From assembly GCA_002403445.1 (NCBI GenBank), contig DHHU01000048.1, positions 58,699 through 72,894 on the forward strand: DNA of 14,196 nt, written 5' to 3'. The position numbers and the translations under genes are program-made. The notes under the pieces are model-generated. The model saw nothing but the letters and a program-made list of their open reading frames with translations. It did no database searches and was not told where the DNA came from. This stretch comes from Salinisphaeraceae bacterium UBA4764 (GTDB lineage Bacteria; Pseudomonadota; Gammaproteobacteria; Nevskiales; Salinisphaeraceae). Position 1 is the stretch's first letter; every line of letters starts with the position of its first letter. This document shows positions 7,908 through 14,196 of this stretch, piece by piece.

Positions 7908-7936
7908 TTGGCATTTTATTGCAGTATATATATATT
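7908..7936 (+). promoter_or_regulatory. Promoter of the Lrp-family regulator gene
   Basis: TTGGCA (7908-7913) and TATATT (7931-7936) are separated by 17 bp, each matching five of six consensus positions. Transcription would begin near 7943, giving a leader of only about 15 nt before the ATG at 7959. That fits the absence of a clear ribosome binding site. Operator-like site 2 overlaps the -35 and the start of the spacer. Confidence 0.6.
7910..7923 (+). promoter_or_regulatory. Operator-like site 2 (regulator-proximal)
   Basis: GGCATTTTATTGCA matches site 1 at 11 of 14 positions, in the same orientation, with centres 41 bp apart (about four helical turns). It overlaps the -35 of the regulator's own promoter, as expected for autoregulation. 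The sequence similarity is seen; its function is inferred. Confidence 0.5.
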
Positions 7937-7958
7937 AACCATTATTTAATTGCGCACC

Positions 7959-8447
7959 ATGGCCATCAATGAAAACAGTCCTTCTCTTGATCGTTTCGAC
8001 CGCGACATCTTGGAGATTCTTCAAACCCAAGGCCGTATCAGCAACCAAGCTTTGGCGGAGCAAGTAAATCTTTCACCTTCACCCTGCCTGCGTCGCGTCC
8101 GGGCACTGGAAACGGCCGGCTTCATCACCGGTTACCAGGCCCAAATCGCCCCCGAACGTCTGGGCTATAGCCTGAACGCAGTGCTCCACATCTCGATGGA
8201 TCAGCACACGCCAGAGCGTTTTGCCGAATTCGAGGCGCGCGTGGCCGAGCTGCCCGAAGTCCAAGAATGTCTACTCATTACTGGCCAGGAAGCCGATTAC
8301 CAACTACGGATCTGGGTTGCCGACATGGACGACTACCAACGCCTGCTGTTACATCACATCACGCGCATTCCTGGCGTAGACGGCGTACACACCAGTTTTG
8401 TGCTGCGACGAATTCTAAAAAACCGAGTTTTGCCGGCTCGTGATTAA
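7959..8447 (+). CDS. Lrp/AsnC family transcriptional regulator
   Basis: This is a 162-residue DNA-binding regulator of the leucine-responsive/asparagine family. The N-terminal helix-turn-helix follows the family pattern closely: LDRFDRDILEILQTQGRIS, then ALAEQVNLSPSPCLRRVRAL and ETAGFITGYQA. The C-terminal half is the RAM/AsnC ligand-binding and oligomerisation domain, with VQECLLITGQEADYQLRIWV, the usual GxxDY-like turn. It then has IPGVDGVHTSFVLR, the usual end segment. Length matches the family. I chose the ATG at 7959; the frame extends three codons to a TTG at 7950. The gene is divergent from leuA across a spacer with paired operator-like sites, so control of leuA and of itself is likely. 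Effector not determined; leucine is the natural candidate. Confidence 0.94.
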   Translation: MAINENSPSLDRFDRDILEILQTQGRISNQALAEQVNLSPSPCLRRVRALETAGFITGYQAQIAPERLGYSLNAVLHISMDQHTPERFAEFEARVAELPEVQECLLITGQEADYQLRIWVADMDDYQRLLLHHITRIPGVDGVHTSFVLRRILKNRVLPARD

Positions 8448-8917
8448 CACGATCCTTGAAACGACATCACGCGACGGGAGCCCTCAAGCCGGGGCACCGC
8501 CCGACACAAAAGCAACCGACACGAAGCCGTGCTGGTAAGCGTTGGTAACGAGTTCGTCAGTGGATTGAAATCGCCCAAACCGTGCCACGGCTCGGGTGCT
8601 ATCGCTGGGAGCAGAAGGTTACGACACATTGTTCGTGATTTGATTCAGGCAATCATTTGTACAGAAGGCCCGGCTGAGCCGATACCACCGGAGTGCAATA
8701 CTGCGGTATAGGCGACTCACCACCAACGCTGTGTCTTGCCAAGTACGCGAGGAATAGCGAATCGCGACCGCATAGCGATAACTTGTAAAGACCGAAATCT
8801 GTGTGGATCAGGTCAAATCCATGCGCGGCGCACCTCGTAGCAGGACGGCACATAGGCCAATGGCGATGGTCTGGGCAATCACCCCGCCGGGCGTGATCAA
8901 AATGCGACCCGATTGAG
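8448..8917. other. Intergenic region with no recognisable gene
   Basis: This 470-bp stretch lies between the regulator and the MFS exporter. Reading frames of about 60 codons exist on both strands (minus 8444-8629, plus 8529-8711, minus 8653-8853). None has a recognisable motif, a convincing ribosome binding site or a partner. A short dyad (TCGTG/CACGA, 8438-8452) spans the regulator's stop codon but has no T-tract. I saw no good promoter for the exporter, though one must lie here or further upstream. The stretch may be a decayed gene. Confidence 0.45.
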
Positions 8918-10522
8918 ATGGTTGCACATTACAACTATTATGAAGCGCCGCGCTCACGGCCTATTCCCATGACTGAAGTCGAACGCATGTTCGAGCGCTA
9001 TGGCCCCAAGTATCGTTGGCTCGTCACGCTTACGGTCTTGCTGGGATTGGTGGCCCTCGGCATGTCCATCACGATCGTCAACGTCGCAACGCCCTATATC
9101 AAAGGTCAGTTCGGCATGAGCGCGTCACAGGTGCAGTGGCTGTCGACAGGTTTTCTGGCGGCGACTACAGTCTCGCTGCTGATCGCACCCTGGCTCGTCC
9201 GCCGCTTTGGCCAGCGCTATACCTATGTCGGCCTATTAACGGTTTTCGTCTTCGCCTCGTTGCTCGGCGGGCTGTCGACCGGCATGACGACCATCATCAT
9301 GGCACGCATCATTCAGGGTGCCATGACCGGCGTGATCCGCCCGGTAGCGTTGGAAGCATTGTTCAACGTCTTCCCGCCCGGCTCGCGCGGCATGGCGACA
9401 GCCATGTATGGCATGAGTCTGGGGTTGCCGTTGACACTGGCCAGTGTGGTCGGCGGCTACTTGATCGAACATTACAACTGGCGCTATGTGTTTTATATCG
9501 TGCTGCCCATTTGCGGTGTGGCCATGGTCATGGGCTGGCTATTTCTTCCCGACCGCGAAAACAGCGGGCCTGTACCCAGGCTAGACTGGGTTGGCGCGGC
9601 AACGTTATTCACGTCGATTTTTGCCATTCTGGCGGCAATAGCCAACGGACAGCGCTGGGGCTGGTATAGCAGTGATGTTGTGACGCTCGTCGTTATTTCA
9701 GGAGCGCTTGCGGTTTTCTTTGTTGCCTGGGTACGGCTACATCCAGCACCAATCCTCGATCTCGAAATTTTCAAAAGCAAGGGGTTTCTGGCCGGATCGA
9801 TTGTATTGTTTTTATTCGGCGGCGCCTTCTACGGCGTGATGTATCTGCTGCCTCAGTTCATGGATCAAGTGCTCGGGTACAGCCCCATCACATCGGGCTT
9901 GTTGTTCACGCCATCAACGCTGGTACTGGGTGTACTGGTGCCACTGGTCGGGCGGCTAAGTGACCGGATTTCATCCTATTGGCTCACAATACCCGGCTTG
10001 ACGTGTGCGGCTATCGGCGTATATCGAATGAGCCTGGCTGACTGGCACGTCTCGTTCGACAGTCTTGCACTGTCAATGGCAACGCTGAGTGTCGCCATGG
10101 CGTCCGTGCCACCCCCCACGCTGTCCCGCTCGATCAGCGCACTGCCGGCTCGTCTGATTGGCTACGGCTCCGGCGCCATCAACTTCGCACTGCAGCTCGG
10201 CGGCGCCTTTGGGACGGTGAGTCTGGTTGCCATGCTCGACCGTCGCACGCTGGCACACGGCACGGCCATCGTCCACGCGCAAACAGCCGGCAACACGGCT
10301 ACACGAAGTGCCATGACTTATTTTTCCCATGCTGCGTCGCATCTGGGTGTAAGTGCCGTCTATCGTGGCCCAGTCGCACGCTATCTGATGGGACGTGTGG
10401 ATACTGCCTGGGCCACAATACTGGCTTACCAAGACGGCTTTTTGATGGTTGTAGTCGCCCTTCTGGCAATCATGCCGCCGGCTTTTCTATTGAGCCGCTG
10501 GGGCCAGGCAGCAAACAGCTGA
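8918..10522 (+). CDS. MFS exporter, DHA2 family (EmrB/QacA-like), 14 TM
   Basis: This inner-membrane, proton-driven exporter is probably for drugs or other toxic compounds. The 534 residues contain many hydrophobic segments, consistent with the 14-helix DHA2 layout. Family landmarks are visible: a first helix with TIVNVATPYI, the motif-A-like loop WLVRRFGQR, the RIIQGAMTG segment followed by NVFPPGSRGMA, and the motif-C helix GMSLGLPLTLASVVGGYL with the NWRYVFYI that follows in this family. The acidic residue usual before TIVNVA is absent here (GMSITIVNVA). The ATG at 8918 has only a weak purine stretch; a second ATG at 8969 (MTEVERMF) is possible. An EmrA-type adaptor follows after 28 bp, so the two form a pair. 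The substrate is unknown. Confidence 0.9.
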   Translation: MVAHYNYYEAPRSRPIPMTEVERMFERYGPKYRWLVTLTVLLGLVALGMSITIVNVATPYIKGQFGMSASQVQWLSTGFLAATTVSLLIAPWLVRRFGQRYTYVGLLTVFVFASLLGGLSTGMTTIIMARIIQGAMTGVIRPVALEALFNVFPPGSRGMATAMYGMSLGLPLTLASVVGGYLIEHYNWRYVFYIVLPICGVAMVMGWLFLPDRENSGPVPRLDWVGAATLFTSIFAILAAIANGQRWGWYSSDVVTLVVISGALAVFFVAWVRLHPAPILDLEIFKSKGFLAGSIVLFLFGGAFYGVMYLLPQFMDQVLGYSPITSGLLFTPSTLVLGVLVPLVGRLSDRISSYWLTIPGLTCAAIGVYRMSLADWHVSFDSLALSMATLSVAMASVPPPTLSRSISALPARLIGYGSGAINFALQLGGAFGTVSLVAMLDRRTLAHGTAIVHAQTAGNTATRSAMTYFSHAASHLGVSAVYRGPVARYLMGRVDTAWATILAYQDGFLMVVVALLAIMPPAFLLSRWGQAANS

Positions 10523-10550
10523 CGCCAACCTACCGTTACAAGCAATTGCG

Positions 10551-11753
10551 ATGACAGAAGCAACCCAAGACAAGACGACCAAGTCATCAAGCGCGGGCAG
10601 CCGTCGACCACAGCGCAATACATTGATCAAGATGATGGCACTGCTCGTCGTGGTGATCATGATTTTGATCTGGGCGGGGCACTGGCTTTTGCATCGACTC
10701 GGGCATGTGTCGAGCGACGACGCGCGAGTCTCAACCCATGAGATTACGGTATCCAGCCGGATTGCCGGTCGCGTGACGCATTTTTCATTGCGGCGCGGCG
10801 ACCATCTGAACAAAAACCAGACCGTTGCCAAGCTCTACAGCAAACCGGAGCGTCTGAAGCTTCGGCAACTGGAAGCGAAACAGGCGGCCGCCAGTGCACG
10901 AGTCGACACCGAAAAAATGCACTTACAGGTGGCAAGGAAACAAACAGCGTCCGGAGTCAAACAGGCCAAGGCCACTCTGGCAACCGATCAGGCCAAGCTC
11001 AAAGTGGCCAAGGCCAAACTGGCTCAGGCTCGTGACAAAGCCCAACGCACGCAACGCTTGTACAAAACCAACAGCGCTTCCAAGCAACAACGCAATACCA
11101 CACGATACACGGCGCGCGCGCGTGCAAGAGCCGTTAATGCGGCCAAGAAACAAGTCCAATTCGACAAGGTTGCCGTTGCCAACGCCAAAACCGGCCAGCT
11201 CTCCCGGCCGCCAATGCATCTGACCAACGCCAAAATTGCCAAGAAACGCCTCAAAACACTGCGCGATCAGTTAGCTGCCGCCCGCGCCGCCGTCAAGCAC
11301 GAACAAAACCGGGTGCACGACTTAACTGTTGTCAGCCCAATTAACGGCGTGGTCGATAAACGGTTCATTAACCCAAGCGAATATGTCTCGGCCGGGCAAC
11401 CCATCGTGATGATGCATGCCCCCAAAAAAGTCTGGATCGAGGCCAAGATCAAGGAAACCAAAATCAGATCGCTCAAAATCGGCCAACCGGTCAACATCAA
11501 CGTCGATGCCCGACCCAACACGCAGTATTCCGGCCACGTCAAAGCCATTGGCAAGGCCGCCACGGATCAGTTCAACCTACTGCCCCCACCGAACCCGTCC
11601 GGAAACTTCACCAAGATCACCCAGCGGATTCCCGTTCGGGTGGCCATCTCCCATGGGCCGAAAGCCAAACTCAGCCCAGGTATGATGGTGGAAGTCAATA
11701 TCAATATCGACGGCGACGTCAACTCTGGCAACGCCTCATCCAGCGGCACCTAG
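10551..11753 (+). CDS. Membrane fusion protein, HlyD/EmrA family
   Basis: This periplasmic adaptor should link the MFS exporter to an outer-membrane channel. A short cytoplasmic N-terminus is followed by one membrane helix (residues about 27-47). Next come the first half of the lipoyl domain (ARVSTHEITVSSRIAGRV) and a long Lys/Ala/Gln-rich coiled-coil hairpin. After it come the second lipoyl half (VVSPINGVVDKRFINPSEYV) and a beta-barrel. The segment ATDQFNLLPPPNPSGNFTKI followed by QRIPVRV is characteristic of EmrA-like adaptors. Length (400) fits. The part beyond the membrane helix is very basic: by hand count about 65 Lys+Arg against 23 Asp+Glu. It follows the exporter, the reverse of the E. 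coli emrA-emrB order. No TolC-like gene is in the window, so a distant one would be needed. Confidence 0.92.
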   Translation: MTEATQDKTTKSSSAGSRRPQRNTLIKMMALLVVVIMILIWAGHWLLHRLGHVSSDDARVSTHEITVSSRIAGRVTHFSLRRGDHLNKNQTVAKLYSKPERLKLRQLEAKQAAASARVDTEKMHLQVARKQTASGVKQAKATLATDQAKLKVAKAKLAQARDKAQRTQRLYKTNSASKQQRNTTRYTARARARAVNAAKKQVQFDKVAVANAKTGQLSRPPMHLTNAKIAKKRLKTLRDQLAAARAAVKHEQNRVHDLTVVSPINGVVDKRFINPSEYVSAGQPIVMMHAPKKVWIEAKIKETKIRSLKIGQPVNINVDARPNTQYSGHVKAIGKAATDQFNLLPPPNPSGNFTKITQRIPVRVAISHGPKAKLSPGMMVEVNINIDGDVNSGNASSSGT

Positions 11754-11821
11754 TCGCAACGCATCCCACGCTCAAGCCGCCAGCGTATCGCTAAACCAAA
11801 CGCAAACTAACGAGCAAAGCT

Positions 11822-12580
11822 ATGCCCACATTCCTAATACAGGGCGCCGGACGCGGACTTGGACTGGCGTTGTGCCAAGCCGTTCTGGAAACCGAATCCA
11901 GCATCCGCGTCATTGCCACAGCTCGGGATCCAGACCGGTCCGATGGACTTGCCGAATTGCAAAAGCGCTGGGGCTCCCCGCACCTTGAACACGTCGCCCT
12001 CGATATAACGAGCCAACGAAGTGTTGAACATGCCCGCCGGATCGTCGGGGACATGTGCGACCAGCTTGATGTCGTCATCACCTGTGCCGGCCTGTTGCAT
12101 GACGAACAACGCGGCATCTGGCCCGAAAAGAAACTCGGCGACATCAAAGCCGACAACCTGGCGCAAAGCTTTGCGGTCAACGCCATCGGCCCGGCGTTGA
12201 TGATCCGCTATTTTCACGACCTGTTGCCCAAGTCCGAGCGGGGTGTAATTGCCAGTCTTTCGGCCCGCGTCGGTTCTATTAGCGATAATGGTTTGGGCGG
12301 GTGGTATGCCTACCGAGCGTCCAAGGCCGCACAGAACCAGATCACCCAAACGGCCTCTATTGAGCTCAGAAGGCGCTCGAAAGGCCATCATATCTGCGTT
12401 GGCCTGCATCCCGGCACAGTCGATACCGGCTTGTCGGAGCCCTTTCAAAACCATGTGCCGCCGACCCAGCTGCAGGCCCCGGCGACCGCAGCCAAGCATC
12501 TGCTGTCAGTGATCGACAACCTGACGCCCGACGATACCGGTCGGGTTTTCGACTGGGCTGGCAAGCCAATCGAGCCATAG
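11822..12580 (+). CDS. Short-chain dehydrogenase/reductase (SDR), C-factor-like
   Basis: This is a classical-type SDR of 252 residues, presumably an NAD(P)-dependent oxidoreductase in the cytoplasm. The nucleotide-binding motif is QGAGRGLG (residues 7-14), with TARD after the second strand suggesting NADP preference. CAG at 88-90 matches the NAG motif, and N120 is in the expected catalytic position. The active site shows SLSARVGSISDNGLGGW followed by YAYRASK, with Y164 and K168 as the YxxxK pair and S147 the likely serine. The insert between serine and tyrosine is typical of the CsgA/C-factor-like subgroup often seen in Gammaproteobacteria. Its substrate is not known. It lies 68 bp after the adaptor gene and 39 bp before the radical SAM gene, so co-transcription with the latter is plausible. 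Confidence 0.9.
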   Translation: MPTFLIQGAGRGLGLALCQAVLETESSIRVIATARDPDRSDGLAELQKRWGSPHLEHVALDITSQRSVEHARRIVGDMCDQLDVVITCAGLLHDEQRGIWPEKKLGDIKADNLAQSFAVNAIGPALMIRYFHDLLPKSERGVIASLSARVGSISDNGLGGWYAYRASKAAQNQITQTASIELRRRSKGHHICVGLHPGTVDTGLSEPFQNHVPPTQLQAPATAAKHLLSVIDNLTPDDTGRVFDWAGKPIEP

Positions 12581-12619
12581 AAGCGGCCAACTGAAAGCCA
12601 GGGCAAGCGAGTTCATTTT

Positions 12620-13714
12620 ATGAGCCACCGTCCGACAAACCACACGACTCGCGGTGCACTTAGCAACCCAGGTTCGCGTTTTGCCGCAACACATGCGGTC
12701 GATTTCGACGATGGTTGGGGCACGCTGGATGTCGACGCCCTAGAAGAGCGGGCACCCGCCACCCGGTTACATAGTGATCCCGCACGCCGGGTTTTAATGC
12801 GAAACGAGACCCCTGATATCGGTTTCGACTATTCCATCAACCCTTACAAGGGCTGCAGCCACGGGTGTGTTTATTGTTTCGCGCGGCCCACCCACGAATA
12901 TCTCGACCACTCGCCAGGCCTGGATTTCGAAACCGAAATTTATTACAAGCCGGACGCGGCGGCAACACTCGAAGCCGAACTGCGCGATCCCCACTACGTC
13001 TGCCGGCCGATCACGCTCGGTGCCAACACTGATCCGTACCAGCCGGACGAACGGGAACTGGGCATTACACGCAGCTTGCTCTCCGTTGCTGAACGCTTTG
13101 GTCAACCGGTTTCCATCGTCACCAAGTCCGGACTGATCATGCGTGATCTGGACTATCTCCAATCGCTGGCCAAGCGTGGACTGGTCAGCGTCTACATCAG
13201 TCTTACCAGCCTCGACCCAGAGATCAAGCGCAGCCTGGAGCCCCGCGCCGCAGCGCCGACACGCCGGCTGGGTGTAATCCGGTCGCTGGCCACTGCCGGG
13301 GTACCAACCGGCGTGCTGATTGCACCCGTGATCCCGGCGCTTACCGACTACGAGATCGAGACACTGATCGAACGGGCCGCCACAGCCGGCGCAAGTCGCG
13401 CAGGCTACGTCATGCTTCGCTTGCCGCACGGGGTCAAGGATCTGTTCCGGGAATGGCTGGCAGAGGTGTTTCCCGATCGCGCCGAGCACGTCATGAGTGT
13501 AATTAATCAACTGCACGGTGGCCGCGACTACGATTCGAGCTGGGGTACGCGCATGACAGGGACCGGCGAATTCGCGCGACTTGTAGCCAATCGATTTCGG
13601 TTAGCGTGCCGACGCAACCACTGCAATACGAGCGAAGCCTTTGATTTAAACACCAGCGCATTCGCGCCCCCACCGGCGACAGGCGATCAATACGAACTGG
13701 GCCTGGATTTTTGA
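12620..13714 (+). CDS. PA0069-family radical SAM protein (SplB-like)
   Basis: This 364-residue protein has the radical SAM cluster motif CSHGCVYC (C79, C83, C86), inside the conserved context SINPYKGCSHGCVYCFAR. It resembles the widespread 'DNA repair photolyase'-like group (COG1533; PA0069 and Rv2578c type), distantly related to spore photoproduct lyase. The later segments TLGANTDPYQPDE, VSIVTKSGLIMRDLDYL and LRLPHGVKDLF are family hallmarks. A 4Fe-4S cluster and S-adenosylmethionine are expected cofactors. Despite the name, the true substrate of this group is not established to my knowledge. The start ATG at 12620 fits the family length; no strong ribosome binding site is seen. It closely follows the SDR gene on the same strand. 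Confidence 0.92.
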   Translation: MSHRPTNHTTRGALSNPGSRFAATHAVDFDDGWGTLDVDALEERAPATRLHSDPARRVLMRNETPDIGFDYSINPYKGCSHGCVYCFARPTHEYLDHSPGLDFETEIYYKPDAAATLEAELRDPHYVCRPITLGANTDPYQPDERELGITRSLLSVAERFGQPVSIVTKSGLIMRDLDYLQSLAKRGLVSVYISLTSLDPEIKRSLEPRAAAPTRRLGVIRSLATAGVPTGVLIAPVIPALTDYEIETLIERAATAGASRAGYVMLRLPHGVKDLFREWLAEVFPDRAEHVMSVINQLHGGRDYDSSWGTRMTGTGEFARLVANRFRLACRRNHCNTSEAFDLNTSAFAPPPATGDQYELGLDF

Positions 13715-13987
13715 GTGAACCGATTGACCCGGCCGAATTGGATCAACTCTAAACCACCAGCTCCGGTCCAATCCGGGCAGTTGAAGGCCAGCGTTTTTAG
13801 TGATCAGAGCCCGCGGCGGGGCGTATCCAAACCACGGGTTTTGCGAATAAATGTCTGGCCGAGCGCTAGAACGACCCTGTAAAACCCATAATTACTTGGG
13901 TGGTCAAACCGTCCAAAGCTGCTTTCCACCCGTTTAAATATTTCATTTCGATCAACCCGATTTGTGGGCTCAAAAGGAGCACTCTGG
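13715..13987. other. Intergenic region before the transposase remnant
   Basis: No intact gene is visible. A near-perfect inverted repeat (CCGAATTGG with CCAATCCGG, roughly 13733-13776) with a long loop lies just after the radical SAM gene. It could serve as a weak terminator, and a TTTTTA run occurs near 13794-13799. A minus-strand frame of 72 codons (13804-14022) has no recognisable domain. Its 5' end is antisense to the transposase remnant, so I reject it. The far right part probably includes the left end of the decayed insertion sequence, but I could not define its terminal repeat. Confidence 0.4.
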
Positions 13988-14196
13988 TTGAACCCCACTA
14001 GAAGGCACGTCTGATTGAGCACGGTCGAGCCCGCCTTGTACGACGTTACCTCGAACCCGTGCTACGGCCGATCGAAGCAGTCCAGGCGATAGGCGTGAGT
14101 CGGTGTATCGCGTACAAGTGGCCCCCTCATCAACGCGCGCAGGGTTGAACTGACGGACCAGGCACAGTTCGCGGCCGGGGTAATTTCCACACTGGG
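13988..14196 (+). pseudogene. IS481-family transposase, decayed N-terminal remnant (runs off window)
   Basis: Read in the frame of 14002-14145, the plus strand encodes KARLIEHGRARLVRRYLE, then RPIEAVQAIGVSRCIAYKW. This follows the N-terminal helix-turn-helix of IS481-type transposases (the usual start is M-N-x-H-K-x-A-R-L-T). A TTG at 13988 lies 8 nt after AGGAG (13975-13979) and would begin with TTG AAC CCC, as expected for the ancestral start. One base seems lost between there and an in-frame TAG at 13999. A TGA at 14146 interrupts again. The next recognisable pieces (GLN, then SSRP, resembling GLADRSSRP) are in another frame with further stops. The copy is therefore dead. The remaining transposase, if any, lies beyond 14196. 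Confidence 0.6.

Noticed and set aside
8438..8452. Dyad TCGTG-ATTAA-CACGA at the stop of the Lrp-family gene as a terminator
   Set aside because: The stem is only 5 bp with no following T-tract, so it may be fortuitous.
11834..12499. 221-codon minus-strand frame opposite the SDR gene
   Set aside because: It is a shadow of the SDR coding frame with no recognisable domain. The same holds for the 240-codon minus frame at 12794-13516, opposite the radical SAM gene.
13804..14022. 72-codon minus-strand frame at the right end
   Set aside because: No recognisable domain, and its start is antisense to the IS481-type remnant. The same frame further upstream is broken by a stop.

Overview
The window looks like a chromosomal segment of a gammaproteobacterium with moderately high GC. 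CorA, the Lrp-type regulator and the long-form LeuA all read like gammaproteobacterial proteins, but I cannot name a genus. Genes are tightly packed. I see no rRNA, tRNA, CRISPR array, phage module or intact mobile element. The only mobile-element trace is a decayed IS481-type transposase start at the right edge. I found no clearly novel multi-gene system. The most interesting signals are regulatory.

Layout. Positions 38-2479 (minus strand) hold a complete polar amino acid ABC importer, transcribed in the order binding lipoprotein, permease, ATPase. Positions 2659-3705 (minus) hold a Leu/Val/Phe-type dehydrogenase, divergent from an Ap4A phosphorylase-type ATP adenylyltransferase (3847-4698, plus). 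The Mg2+ channel gene corA (4763-5716, minus) converges on the latter and has a long, structured 5' leader. leuA (6078-7772, minus) is divergent from an Lrp/AsnC regulator (7959-8447, plus). Their shared 186-bp spacer carries two near-identical 14-bp AT-centred sites exactly 41 bp apart, one on each predicted -35 region. After an apparently empty 470-bp stretch come two plus-strand pairs: a DHA2-family MFS exporter with an EmrA-type adaptor (8918-11753), then a short-chain dehydrogenase and a PA0069-type radical SAM protein (11822-13714). The last 480 bp hold no intact gene and end in the transposase remnant.

How the parts may work together. Amino acid uptake, a branched-chain amino acid dehydrogenase, the first committed step of leucine synthesis and an Lrp-type sensor lie within 8.5 kb. 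This suggests a locus for leucine or branched-chain amino acid balance, with the regulator probably controlling itself and leuA. The exporter pair is a plausible drug or toxic-compound efflux unit without its own outer-membrane channel. The two proteins predicted to be exposed to the periplasm carry a strong excess of Lys and Arg over Asp and Glu, which hints at an acidic habitat.
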